Below, piece by piece: positions 35,046 to 47,344 of a stretch of DNA of 64,000 nt (position 1 is its first letter; each line of letters begins with the position of its first letter). Below the pieces are notes generated by a model, which worked only from the letters and a program-made list of their open reading frames with translations, was not told the DNA's origin and did not search any database. The position numbers and the translations under genes are program-made. The stretch is from Eulemur rufifrons (Eukaryota; Chordata; Mammalia; Primates; Lemuridae), in contig NC_090989.1 of assembly GCF_041146395.1 (NCBI RefSeq), positions 50,308,501 through 50,372,500 on the forward strand, read 5' to 3'.

Positions 35046-35725
35046 GGGCCAAATAAGAGAGCCACACAGGCAAGAGCAGCATCTAGAAAAAAAATAAAGA
35101 AGTGGCATAAATATAGAAAAGCAATTCTCAGACTAGGACTGCCTTCCTTCACTCCATTAAATCTTAGTCCTCAGCAGGACTGTGACTATTCTGAAAACCC
35201 GTAGGACATGTGTAAGTTCAGAGAGGGGCCTTCTTTCTTAAGTGTCTCACCCCCCTCTCCCATTTCCCTGCCTACGGAGATCCTGGGCTGCTGGGCTCTG
35301 TGCTAAGCTGCCAGCCAGATGTTTTGCCCCTTCAGAGTTGCCATTTTTCACATACAAAGAAGCAAAAGTTACAGAATTGTAACATATCATCAAAATGACA
35401 CAGAAAGGGTTCCTGCATGTGGTATATGTTATTTTCTTTCTTTTTGAACAATCAAACCAAAGGGAAAAAAAGTATTTAAAAATATACTAGAAAAGAATGA
35501 AAAAGGAGAAAGTATCTGGTATATGTGAATGTACAGAGTTTGGGAGCAAGAGATGTAGTAATGATGAGAAAAATTCGGTAGATATAAATGTCAATTTTTG
35601 GTATTCTATTTATTTTTTCTTTGCAAGTATTGTGCTATTAATGCTAGCACTTCAGATGCTCCCGGTAAAGCATGCCTATATACAGGTAACCTCTGTTTTC
35701 CTTAAATTCCCTAGACTGAACTCCT
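35046..35725. other. unassigned sequence
   Basis: Nothing is recognised. The 76-codon frame at 35497-35727 has a hydrophobic middle but no homologue that I know and no supporting context. Confidence 0.3.
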
Positions 35726-35729
35726 AAAA

Positions 35730-35820
35730 GACACAGCCCTGTACATCCCAATATTTCCAGCACATGGCCCAATGCCTGGCACATAGTAGGTATTCAATAC
35801 AGGACTGTTAAACAAAAATA
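35730..35820 (+). repeat. L2-type 3' end fragment
   Basis: 'atggcccaatgcctggcaca' followed by 'tagtaggtattcaatacagg' is the L2-class terminal phrase. Confidence 0.65.
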
Positions 35821-36400
35821 GAAAAGACACACTGTAGATCCAATTTACAAGATATTATGTGAGCTATAAAGGAATCAAAAGTCTTTAAGATGCTTTGGGG
35901 AAAGCAGAATTGTAATATATCTGGGTCAACAATAAAAGCTGACTGAAGAAGGTAAGCATTTAGTAAACCAAATTTATTGTTGTTGTCAGTGCCTCTAAAC
36001 TCTGCTCTTAAATCTAATATGTCACTCTAAAGCTCCTAACTTGCACCTTTCATTTTCTGACCTGTTTAATTGGTTTTAGAATTCTACATCAGAGGTTGAA
36101 GGCTATACATTAACAACAGCAAAACAAAACAAAACAATAATACCATCCTCTGAAATTTTATTCTGGGTATTGCTCTAGGCTCAGATTACTTCTGCTAGCT
36201 CATAAACTTTACATGTATCAGCTCCCTTTAATAACTGACTAACTTGAGTCAGCATCTATCATTTAATCAAATTACAAGGAATCCACCTTGTTCCAAAAAC
36301 TTTACTAGGCATTTTGGATTAAAATATAAGTCAGCCATGATCTTAAATTTCCAGTTTGCCTTTGCATTACTGGAGCTTAACTATTTGGTTCAGGACTGCT
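35821..36400. other. unassigned sequence
   Basis: A (CAAAA)n-like patch lies at 36119-36137. No gene or confident repeat is seen. Confidence 0.3.
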
Positions 36401-36830
36401 CTTTCAGCTAGCTTCTATGATCAATGAACTCCACATTCTTGGTGGCTTAATACAGTAGAAGTATCTTTCCCATCTGGTGTTCAAAATGAATATTCTTGAT
36501 CAGTTAATGACTCTCTCCAGTCATATATTCAGGTCCTAAGGTTCCTTTTGTCTTGGGATCTGTTATATTCAAAATGGGCCTTACAAAGTCGCCCTTGAAG
36601 GCATCTCCATTCCACTCAGACTGAAGTGGAAAAGAATGTGGAAGACCATGAGTAGGAGTTGTTTGTGCCTTCCTGCCTGTAGTGCACATAACTTCTATTT
36701 ATATTGCTCTAGCCAAAACTCAGTCACATGTCCACACTTACCTTCTAAGAATGATTGCAAATGTGGTCTAGCTGTGTTCCCATGAGGAAGAGACAATGAG
36801 CTAGGTCAGCAGCTATGTATTTTCTCACAT
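36400..36830 (+). repeat. ancient mammalian dispersed repeat, family not named
   Basis: 'ttggtggcttaatacagtag', 'gtcgcccttgaaggcatctc', 'agccaaaactcagtcacatg' and 'aatgtggtctagctgtgttc' follow a common old repeat whose 5' half may also be present at 17180. The frame at 36504-36689 is inside it. Confidence 0.55.
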
Positions 36831-37009
36831 ATCTCACAGCTCTATACCCTGCAACTGGACAAAAGACACTCCATCGCCATGACCCACCCATGTGTTTGAG
36901 ATACAACCCATCAACTGGGCCCATAGAGCCTCCCCTGCCCCTGCATTCATCTATATTTGGGCCAAGGACTTTCCTTCAGTGTTTCACAGTATTTCCTTCT
37001 ACAAACTAC

Positions 37010-37555
37010 ACTTGTGTGATAAGACAGCCCCTAAGATGACTCCTAGTGATCCCCATTCTTGTTATGCATGTCCTGTGCAATCCCTTTACCCTTGATTATG
37101 TGCTGGACCTCATGACTAACTTCTACAAAAGAATATGGCAGAAGTGATGGGATGCCACTTACAGGAATAACTTATAAAAAGACTGATATCCTTGGGCACT
37201 CACTCGTTCTCATGCTCTGAGAGAAGCCAGCTGCCATGTTGTGGGCTGCCTCATGGAGAAACCCATGTGTCAAGGAACTAAGCCAACTGCCAGTGAGAAA
37301 CTGAGGATCCTATCCTACACAGTGAGGAGGTGAATTTTGCCAACACCCAGGTGTGTAAACTTGGAAACAGATGCTCCCCTAGCAGAGCCTTCAGATGAGA
37401 CCACAGGCCCAGCCAATGCCCTTACTGTAACCTTGTAAGAAATCTTGAACCAGAGCATACACCCAGATATCTTATCCACAGAAACTGGGAATTTTGTTCC
37501 ATTAAGTCACTAAGTTATGGGGTAATTCATTGCACAATAATAAATAACAAATATT
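37010..37555 (+). mobile_element. MLT1-type MaLR LTR remnant
   Basis: A nearly full-length series: 'cagcccctaagatgactcct', 'gtgatccccattcttgttat', 'agtgatgggatgccacttac', 'agccagctgccatgttgtgg', 'gccttcagatgagaccacag', 'gaccagagcatacaccc'-like text and finally 'taagtcactaagttatgggg' with 'caataataaataac'. This is an old LTR of the MaLR type with no coding content. The frames at 36815-37095 overlap its left edge. Confidence 0.75.
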
Positions 37556-37689
37556 AATATATGACTTATTACCAGTTTGGGCTTCCCTCTTCCTTTACAA
37601 CTTTTTGCAGAACACTCATCTTCACATTCCTACAGGATGATGTTTCTGTACAGTGCTCTTATACATGGTCTGACAATGCCACATATAAA

Positions 37690-37730
37690 CATTATATATA
37701 TATATGTATGTATATGTATATTGGATTATA
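37690..37730. repeat. short (TA)n/(TATG)n simple sequence
   Basis: 'tatatatatatatgtatgta' and neighbouring 'tatgtatattgg'. Confidence 0.85.
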
Positions 37731-38350
37731 TACAAATGCATGTACATAATTCCAAAAAAGTCCCAAATTTATGCAACTTTATTTTCTTTATATTCTTTTT
37801 AACACAGCAAAATTTTTTACTATATAATTTGTATGTGTTTGTCTTTTTAAAACTCAATAACTTCAGTTATCTTTTGTCTGATATTTAGTTGTTAAAAATA
37901 TGATCATGTGATGATACATTAAACTAAGTATAAAATACATATATGTGGAATATATTACCTAGTTTAGGTTTAGGTAAAAAGAAGACAAAACACTACATAG
38001 CCAAATCCTTAAGGGAAATAATCATAATGTAGTGATCACTGTATTGCCTATAACACCTAACATAGAACATTGCATATATTCCTTTTGGAGCAAATAATAA
38101 AACTTAGTCTGATTAAGGTACTCCCAGATTCTTAGAAACTCCTGATGTGAAAAGAAGAAAAAATTTAGAGCATTACTTTTTCCTATGCAAAATACAGAAA
38201 TCAGTGTTTATTCTTCCATCTATATAAGGGTACTGTGAAAAATAATGTGATAAAATGTTGAGGACAAAATTTTAGAGCAATATCTTCAGGACGTTTTCTT
38301 TAATTTAAAACTTTCAGAGAGTTTACAGATAGAGATTGCCTAAGAGGCAG
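37731..38350. other. unassigned AT-rich sequence
   Basis: No gene or repeat is recognised. Confidence 0.3.
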
Positions 38351-38354
38351 CCTT

Positions 38355-38495
38355 ACACAGTTTTAAAAACATGGGCTTTGAAATTGGAATATGTTGTATC
38401 CCCACTCTGGCATTTATCTATAATTTACAGAAAGTAGCTTAACTTCTTTGAACTGGACTTCTTCTTTATAAGACGGGGATGATAATATATCAGAA
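38355..38495 (+). repeat. MIR SINE
   Basis: 'aacatgggctttgaaattgg', 'agtagcttaacttctttgaa' and 'gacggggatgataatatatc' are MIR sense landmarks. Confidence 0.7.
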
Positions 38496-38502
38496 TAGCT
38501 CA

Positions 38503-38668
38503 GAGCCTAGCATGGTGGCTCATGCCTATAATCTCAGCAACTCAGGAGACTGAGGTGGGAGGATCGCTTGAGGACAGAACTTTGAAATCAACCTGAGCAA
38601 CATAGCAAGATCTGATACTAAAAAAAAAAATAAAATAAAAAAAAAAAAAGAGAAGAAGAAGAAACTGT
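38503..38668 (+). repeat. 7SL-derived monomer (FLAM/FAM type)
   Basis: 'agcctagcatggtggctcat', 'ctcaggagactgaggtggga' and 'aacctgagcaacatagcaag' followed by an interrupted A run at 38621-38650 and a short GAA patch. Single arm only. It directly abuts the mariner left end. Confidence 0.75.
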
Positions 38669-39934
38669 TAAGGTTATTAATTACGAAATGTCTGATTTTG
38701 AATTAAAAGTTTAGTTTATTATATCTCAAACAAGAAGGAGTACAATTAATCAAAGTATGCACCTAAAACAGTTTTGCCACCTTAATGGTAGCTTACTTAT
38801 GCCAGTAGTGAAAAAGCCTGGAGAGCAGCGGCAATGAAATCGTGAAAGACGTTTTCCACAGCTTGTTGAGAATTGAATATTTTTCCTTGCATGAAGTGGC
38901 CCAAAGCCAGGGAGAAGTGGTAGTCAGTTGGTGCAAAGTCTGGTGAATGCAGTGGATGACAGAGAGTATCCAAGTCCAGCCTCTGTAGTTTAAGTAGAAT
39001 TGTGTGTCATGTGTTCAAGCACTGTCTTGCAAGAGGATTGGCCTCTCTTGACCAATCTTGACTGCTTAATCACAAGTAGGCTTATGATTTTGTCCAAATG
39101 ATTGCAGTAGAAACCCGCTGCAAGCAATTGACCAGGTTTCATGAAGCTATAGTGGATAATACCAGTTCTGGACCACCAAACAGACACCATTAGCTTTTTT
39201 TGAAGAATATTTGGGTTTGGACTGTGTTTCAGCACTTCATCTTTATCCAACTATTGTGCCCAACACTTGTGATTGTCAAAAAGAATCCATTTGTCATCAC
39301 ATGTAATAGTACGATGTAGAAATGATTCACGTTTATGTTGTGACAGCAAAGAAAGGCAAGCTTTGAAACAATTCCTCTTCTGATGCTTGTTTAATTCATG
39401 CAGTACCCATCTATCCAGCTGCTTTACCTTGCTGGTTTGTTTGAAATCGTCCAACGTTTTTGGAATAGTGAAGTCAAATCTTGCTGCTAATTCACGCATA
39501 GGATGAGATGGATTTGCTTCCACCACAGCTTTAAGCGCATCGTTATCCACCTTGGTCTCAGGTCACCCACTTGGCTCATTCTCAGGATTAAAATAACCAG
39601 ACCAGAACTTCTCAAACCTTCTGCATGCTGTGTGTTCATTAGCCACATCCTTCCCAAATAATTTGTTGATATTTGGAACTGTCTACACAACATTGGTTCC
39701 CACAACGGAACTCATATTTGAAAATGACATGAATTTTTGACTTACCCATGGTTTCACAAAAATTTCTCTAAAAAAACTTTGAAAGATAATCACAAGCCAA
39801 ACCATGCTTTTGAAAGAGTGAGGATTGCCTTTACAATAAAAATAAAGCAATAAGTGTCAAAGTGAAATGTCACAGATATCAACTGTCAAACTTAGTACTT
39901 AAGAAAATGGGACATTTCATACTTAATGACCTAA
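38669..39934 (-). mobile_element. mariner-type DNA transposon, nearly complete, inactive
   Basis: Terminal inverted repeats are visible. The left end, 'aggttattaattacgaaatg' at 38671-38690, and the complement of the right end ('aggtcattaagtatgaaatg', ending at 39932) agree at 16 of 20 positions, and similarity continues inward for another 20 bp. A TA flanks the left end. The element is about 1.26 kb, the usual size of mariner. It carries a single decayed transposase in reverse orientation. It lies between two 7SL-derived monomers. Confidence 0.85.
38746..39749 (-). pseudogene. mariner transposase pseudogene
   Basis: The transposase would cut and rejoin the element through a DD(34)D catalytic site. 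The start is the ATG at 39749 ('MGKSKIHVIFKYEF'), and the end is 'AYFD' followed by TAA at 38746, about 334 codons against the usual 340-350. Visible pieces in order are the N-terminal helix-turn-helix region, 'SGRPETKVDNDALK'-like text at about 39555, 'LDRWVLHELNKHQKRN' (WVPHEL motif) and 'TCDDKWILFDN' (first catalytic D). 'KKLMVSVWWSRTGIIHYSF' follows, and after a further break 'HSPDFAPTDYHFS' (normally SPDLAPTDYH, third D). The second catalytic segment (normally HDNARPH) has become 'QCLNT' with a stop. At least three frame or stop lesions are seen, so it is inactive. The family is not one of the human mariners whose motif text I remember well. Confidence 0.85.
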
Positions 39935-39944
39935 GTAGCTAGTC

Positions 39945-40085
39945 TCGGTGCATGCCTGTAGTGCATACCTGTAGTCTCACCTACTCAGAAGGCTCAGAAG
40001 GCTTAAGCCGGAGAATTTTCTGAGCCCAGGAGTTCAAGTTCAGCCTGGGCAACAGAGTAAGACCTTGTCTCTAAAAAAAGAAGTG
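39945..40085 (+). repeat. 7SL-derived monomer (FAM/FLAM type)
   Basis: 'cggtgcatgcctgtagtgca' contains a local repeat of 'gcatrcctgtagt', followed by 'agcccaggagttcaagttca' and 'gcctgggcaacagagtaaga', with a short A tail. It begins only about 10 bp after the mariner right end. Confidence 0.7.
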
Positions 40086-40109
40086 AATAAATAAACAATA
40101 GTGAACAAA

Positions 40110-40300
40110 GAACATCTTCTAGGGGCTAAATACTGTCCTAAGAGAGTTACATGTTTTAATTTTACATTAAAACAACTGAGGAACAGAGATATTAAATGAC
40201 TATCCAAAGCTGTACAGCTGATAATTATTGGCAGAGCCCAGATTTAAACCCTGGGAATAGGCCTCTAGAGTCTGCCCTTAAGGATTGCACAATATCACAT
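40110..40300 (-). repeat. MIR SINE
   Basis: Antisense landmarks: 'ggggctaaatactgtcctaa', 'ctgaggaacagagatattaa', 'gtacagctgataattattgg' and 'gagcccagatttaaaccctg'. Confidence 0.75.
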
Positions 40301-43300
40301 TGCAAATAAATGTCATTATAATTGCAGGGATATGTTCACATACACATACAATCACTCTACAATATATTTTTTAAAGTCCATATTTTATTTAAATTATTTC
40401 ATGTTTTCCTTGGTATTTTTTTTGTCTTTCAGGATACCACATTATATTTAGGAGTCATGTTTCTTTAGGCTCTTCTTGGCTGTGATAGTTTCTCAGATTT
40501 TCTGTGGTTTTGATGGCATTGACAGTTTTCAGGGTCAGACTTTTTGTGAAATGTTCATCCTCCAATTTGGATTTGTCTGATTTTCTCTCATGAGTAGGCA
40601 GGGGTAATGTCTCAGGGAGGAAGACCACAAAAGAGAATGCCAATTCTCACCCATCGTATCAAGGGTATGTACTATCAACATGAATTACATCTGTGGACCT
40701 TAACCTTGATTAACTGCTTAAGACAGTATTTGTCAAGCTTCTCCACCATAAAGTCAATCTTTTTGCCCCCTTTCCATACTCTACTTTCTGGAAGAAAGTC
40801 ACTATGCGTAACCTTCATTTAAGAACTGGGGACATAGTCTCTACCTTCTCAAGTGCCAAGTATTAAAATCTACATAAACTATTTGGAATTCACAGGAGAT
40901 TTATCTATTTTCCCCAATTTACTCATTTATTCAATCATTTATTAGACACCATAAGACTCATCGATATTTATTTTGTACTGGGAATTACAATCCAACACTA
41001 CATTATTTTCTTGCTCAAATTGTTCCTGCATTAGCCAACGGGAGCTCTTCAGTTAGTTTCTGTGCCCCATTGATATACAGCCATCATTGGGGGTTTTGTT
41101 TCATTTGTTTTCTTTTGAACACATTCTTAAAACTTTCTGATAATTGTTTTAGGTAATTGTTTTATGATAATGCTTTAGAATTACATTAAGATAATATCTC
41201 CTGCAAGTTTTTATTAATATCTTGAATCCTGGCACATACTGGAAAGGAGGTGAGCCCAGCCACTTCAGCTCTCCCCAAGCCTTATCTGTGAGGTTCTCTC
41301 AGGACCTGTCCAAGCATAGACTCTCTTACACTTCATTTTTTAAGGAATTGTTTGGGGTCATAAACTCCTTTGAGAATCTGATTTACAAAACAAAAACACC
41401 AAAACCCTGTGATCCCCAGAAAAGACCTGTAAGTGCTCATCCATTAAATTTGCATGAACTCTCCTGGCTCCACAAACCAGCTGAAGCTTACCCACGTACC
41501 TTGCATTAGGGCTTGTCCCTCAGATCTCATATATACTCTGGAGAACCTCTTGTCCACCTCAGAAGTAGAAGAAACATAATCAGCCCCTATTTAAAATCTT
41601 AGAATTTTAGAGCTAAGAACCATGAATGATCATGCAGTACATTCCTGTAGATAAGAAGGTCAAGTTTGCATATAAAGCTGACCTGCCCTAGTACACAGTT
41701 TCCTACATGGCCAGCCTTGGCCTCACTTCTGATCCCAGATCCACTGCTAGTTCCATCCACTACATTATTGAAGGAGGATTTGATATTCCTTATGGGAATG
41801 TAGGGTAAAATAGCATTTAGTCCTTTTGCTTTATGCCAACCTCTTGAGTGAAAGTTCCCTTCTAATTAATGTTACTATTTACCAACATCTTTCTCCCAAA
41901 TCACTTTAAGCAGGAAACTATAGGAGGCTGTAAAACACCACCCTTTAAAAGGCAGAAAACCGTGTTCTGTGAATCTGCTGCTCTCCCTGGTACGTGCACT
42001 CCCTTGCTTCCCTGTTTCACTTTCCCCCATTATTATATAGTTTCCTTTGTCTCAGAAGTTCAAAGAGTTGGAAGAGGTCAAAAGGAAATGAGAGTTTGGG
42101 CATAGGTTCTCTGGAGAAGCCCTTAGGAAAATAAACCTCATATTCCTTTTCAAATTCATGACCCACCCAGTTTCCACTGTGAAGATAAATTCCAACCTGG
42201 GATTTGGAAATTTATAGTGTTAGGCCTGGGGCTAGAACTAGAGAAGCCAGGTTGGCTGCCCTGAGATTAAGGGGGAAAGGAGTACATAATGAAGTTGTGA
42301 CCAACTACTCCCTTGAAGTGTCCTGCAATTCCAGATCTAAAACCTCCTTAGAAGAACATAATTAACCAACAAGACTATTTTGAAGGCAAAGTACTTTAAG
42401 GGTAATCCCACCCAAAAAAACTTTTGCAGGGAAACTCTCATATGAACCCTTCAGCTAATAGATAAGGACTGTAAATGACCATGCACTTAAATGCACAGAG
42501 CTATATGGACCTACTCTAACATACCCTTCCATGAGGTTTACCTGTATATAGCAGTACAGAAATACAATAACATGAGTGTGTTATATATTCAGAGCCAAGA
42601 ATTTTATCAAAAATAAGAATCTAGAATTCCCCAGATCCCTGTTACTAAATGCAATTCAACATGTCTGTGGGCCTAAGTCAGGAAAAGCTATCAACTACCA
42701 CTCTCATTTCTGATTTCCAATTAATCAGCTTGGGCTTCCAAGGATCCAAAGATGCCCACAGCCATTGAAGGAAACAAATGGTACTTCACAGTCTGAATGA
42801 AATTAGCAAGTAGGGAGACCAGGACACAAATACAGATTTAGCACAACTAATCTCCAACTGTGTCACGTTATTTCAAATTGAAACCAATAAGGAAAATAGC
42901 CTGCCCTAATGAAGTAGAAGCATAATGTTACAACGGTTCTAAGAAGTCTCATGGAAGTTATTTGTTCCTGTAATAAGAGTAAATAATGCAAAAGTCAGTA
43001 TTTCACTCAAAAGTATATCATGTGTTATCTGATAAAGATGACTGCAAGAAATCACTTAAACCCAGAAAATAAGTCATTCAGCCCCTCAAAAACAGACTCA
43101 CTTAAGTAAAAATTATAGAAGATGATAGTTTTTAGAAGTTTAATTCACAGGTTGAACTGCCTTTGTAGATTATTAACAAGTCAAATTTGAACCATAAAAT
43201 AAAACAGACATGATATTCAATAGTTTTTGACAATGTAATCCATAAAAGTCAACTAAAAAAAAAAAAAACCTTAAGGTTCTGACATCTTCCAGTAAATAAG

Positions 43301-43320
43301 CAAAGTTCAAGGTCTTTATC
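40301..43320. other. unassigned, mostly single-copy sequence
   Basis: I saw no confident repeat or gene. The frames at 40455-40643, 41222-41509 and 41869-42105 have no domain. An old repeat tail may be present around 41580-41780 ('tagaattttagagctaagaa' is a MIR/L2-age phrase) but is too short to claim. Confidence 0.3.
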
Positions 43321-43980
43321 AGAAGCAGGAGTGTTGTCCTATTTAAACCATGTCCTCACAGTATCTCTGAAGATCTTCATAAGAATTAGCTGCATTAGAA
43401 TGACATGGGGGACAATGATGAGGGCTTCATACAATGCAGATTCTTGGCTCCTAGTGTAGATCAATCGAATCTGAATCTGCAGGGATGTGGTCTCCCCAAG
43501 TGATACTGCTACACACTCAAGAGGGGAAAGCTCTGCCTTAAAAACGATGGAATGTAGGGGAAAATGCCTTTTCAACAGATAGCGTGCATTCTTAGACAAA
43601 ATTGGTTTTGAATTTACGATACGGTATAGTTCAATTTGATCAGCCACAACACATCATAAATTTTTAAAACAAAATGATTTTTGTTAAAACAAGCAACCAC
43701 TGAGATAGTTGAGCAGTTTTATATCTGGAGACTAGAATACTCTTGTAAAATAGGAAGATAGAATCTTGGCAAAAAGTACAGTTAAGAGTTTTTGTTTTGT
43801 CTTTTTTGTTTTTAATTTTATAAGGGCATATGTACCTAAAATACAGGAAAGTTTTAAAGTAGGTTGCACAACTTATTCCTTAATTAGGTTTCTATGCCCC
43901 TTTCTAGAAAATATCCTTAAATGTACATTGAGTTTATTGATTCCTTGAACCTGTATGTGGTTGAAAATTATTTCACAACT
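43321..43980. other. unassigned sequence
   Basis: The 102-residue minus frame at 43339-43647 has no recognisable domain; part of this segment resembles an old mammalian repeat ('gaatctgaatctgcagggat'), so it is not called a gene. Confidence 0.3.
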
Positions 43981-43984
43981 TGCT

Positions 43985-44560
43985 ATTTTTAATTCTTCAG
44001 TTTCCAAGGTGGTGTGACGGTTAACAACATGCATCCTTGACATACCTATCTTTAAAATTGCTCTTTGGCATTTTTGATCCACGCAACAAGCCAAATCTTT
44101 ATCGGGCAGTGAGTGAAAATTAAAGAACCTGTGAAAGTATAAACAAATCTTGTTAAAATTATCACCGTGTTCTGAATATTTAAAACATATTTGTAGAAGC
44201 AAAATATTATATGCTCCAAAACCCACTGCTTGCAGCATCAACAGCGTGTCTCAGAGCAAGTGCCAAGAACCGCTGTCCCAATCTGAGCACAAGCTCTGCT
44301 TCAAGATGCTGAAACCAAAGTGAGAAAGTATGTCTGCTCTTTGCATCTTAAGCAGGCAAAAGAAATGTATTTTATGGGCTTTCACACTTTGTGTGAAGAT
44401 TATCATAAACCGAGGATTTCATATTGTAAAACGTCTAAACAGTAAACCTTTAATACAGCCTGTCACGCGTTGCAAAGTCTTCCATGATACGGTGTTGTCT
44501 GAATTTCTCCCGCAGGGTTGAAAGTATGAGACTTCAAGTGAAAATTCCACATTTTGGAAT
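43985..44560. other. repeat-free segment, candidate conserved noncoding element
   Basis: No repeat landmarks are recognised. It keeps CpGs in an AT-rich setting ('ttgatccacgcaac', 'atcgggcagtgag', 'gtcacgcgttgcaa', 'gatacggtg', 'tctcccgcaggg'). The minus frame of 122 residues at 43873-44241 has no known domain and reads through this segment by chance, as far as I can see. Confidence 0.2.
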
Positions 44561-46530
44561 TAAGAATTATTTTGCAATCAGTAAAGTCCTCCTAGACAAA
44601 ATCTTATTTACATTGATCCTGTCAGTACATTTTCTTTGTTTTTTAAAAAACATATTGAATTTAATAACTATTATATTTGAATACACTATTTGTTAGTGAA
44701 TGTTAAAGCAGATTTGATTTACTGTAGCTTTGGGGTTGAATCTTTGCTTATCAAGTACAAAGGTGAGTAATCAGTGTAACCAGAGAGATGCATGTATTTG
44801 TTGTGTTAGCACTTAATTGACCTATAGAAACAATAAAATGGGTTTGGTAATCAAGTAATGCTACAGCTCATTAGAGAGACCTCACAGACAAGCATCCTAC
44901 CTAAAAGGTAGTGTCGCATGCCTTCCATTTATTAACTACAGTCATTTTTTAGCTGTTGCTTAGAAAACTATATTTCTAATTTGCTTAATTGTGACTGAAC
45001 AAGATAGCTGAAAAGTGCACAAGTAGGGTTTAAAAAAAAAATCCTTGATAACACATGAAATAAATTAATCCCCTCCCAGACAAATAAATCAAAATTTTAA
45101 AGATCCTGAATATAGTAGACAAAGCCAGTTCAAGGAGAAATTTCACTGTGAGCAATGGACTGAAGTCAAAGGGAAAAAGAGAACAGTATTTCCTCAATGT
45201 AAGCAACTCCACATGAGACGGATAAAATGAGAAGATAAGAAGGGTTTGTAGGAACTCAGATCTCATGGAATCATCTAATGGAATAAAAACCTTAACAAAG
45301 AATTAAAACAAAGATGGAAGACTTTAATTGAAAACTTGATCAATTAGCAAAGAGGCTATAAGATAGAGGCAGCAGAGCATGAAATTTGATTAAACAGACC
45401 CATACGTCCCACTTCATTTCCAATGATGTAGTGAAGCAGATGACCTTGGAAAGAGAAGATGTTTGGTGATTATGAAATAGCTCAGAATGGTGGTTAAGAT
45501 AGTTCTTATGAGAAATTTTGTGCATAAGAAAGCTTTAAATTAAAGCTTTCACATTTATATTCAGAGGAGAAAGCACAGAGAAGTAAATTTGGATAATTGA
45601 CATATAATCCAAATTTATGATACTATATCAGGGCAGATAGGATGCAGAAAGCAATTCCATTTCATAAATGTGAAGAACTGAGCATATCATGGTTTTCTGA
45701 CTACTCAAATTCTCTCTTAGTTTGCCTATTTTCACACCTTCTTTAATGGCAGAATGAAACAGGTCCAAATTACAAGCCTGAGCCCAGTTAGAATAAAAAT
45801 ACGTGATAAACATCTCCCGAGAAACCTCTGCGTTGTGATGTTCACCCTATTCTTTCAGAAGAAGGTTGTGAGGAAGGAGAACTAGAGAAAAGCTGGAGTA
45901 TTCTTTTGTAACTGCTACAATTTAGAATCACTCTTTCTACGGATTGTCAGGAATAGAAAAGAAGCAAAAGTAGGCATGCAAGCCTTTACATTCAGATACG
46001 AAACAGCTAATATCAGGAACAAATACCAATTTTTGTATTTTTTCCCTCATCCAATTATGGCTAAATATCCCTTTCCCTCTTTATTACTTCTCTCTTCACC
46101 TTATTTCATTTCTAATTTCATCTTGCCTGTCTTCCCTCCATGTCACGTTCAACCACAGCCTCCCCCGGCGTTTGCACCTGAGGACGAGAATGAGGTCTTG
46201 CTTCTGCCTTCACCTAAATAGACTTTTATTATTGGGAAAGAAGTAACGTAAGAAGAGACTTAGGAAGTATGAAAACATTAAATTTATAGAAATAGAAGAT
46301 CTTTGAGGAGGAAGCAGAAACTTTTTGCTTCAAGAACTACTAAGCATTGTAAGAAATCTATTTCTTGCAAAACTAAAGATGTTCAACATAACTGAACATC
46401 TGTAAAGAAGATGGAGACTAAATGAAAAATCACTGGAGTCCTTTACTGTGTAAGGGCACCTTCTCTCCCCCAGGCACTCACACCCACCAGGCGCTGTAGA
46501 AGTGGCAGTGACTCATGGAAGCTGTCATTA
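44561..46530. other. unassigned sequence
   Basis: No confident feature. The short palindrome 'agctttaaattaaagct' at 45532-45548 is AT-rich and probably incidental. Frames at 45030-45266, 45340-45525 and 45976-46221 lack domains. Confidence 0.3.
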
Positions 46531-46543
46531 AGAAAGACAAGAG

Positions 46544-46894
<351 letters not shown>

Positions 46895-47344
46895 AGAAAG
46901 ACAAGAGTTCTGCCAGCTAATATTAAAATGTATCTGCAGGCTCAGATGAATATGCCCTGCTCTTAAGCCCATTACTGTCACCAAAACAAAAGAAAGCATC
47001 TTATTCTTTCTCCTCTCATTCCAACTGCCTTCCCCATAATCTCTCCTTCTATTATTCCATCTACAGCTCATTGTTTCCCCCAGGATTTTGCTTGTATAAA
47101 AATGTTAAAGCAAGAAGACAGAGAAGCATGCACAACCCAGTCTATACTCCACCTCTGAATATTATTACACTGAGTCGTGGATTAGAACACTGAGGGAGCA
47201 TCCTCACATTTTAGCAGCTCATGCTTTTCTGTGTAATGAAGATACACACCAAAATCTTCAAGTCTCACAAGAGAATTCAATTATACAGCTGAATCTTCAA
47301 GAAACACATTTTGCTTAGCCTTTATTCTAGAAATAAATTTGGGT

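Noticed and set aside
43873..44241. Minus-strand frame of 122 codons in repeat-poor sequence
   Set aside because: No known domain and no splice or promoter context. Kept only as a low-interest note on possible conservation.
45532..45548. Perfect AT-rich palindrome 'agctttaaattaaagct'
   Set aside because: Short and AT-rich; expected by chance in a 64-kb AT-rich window.
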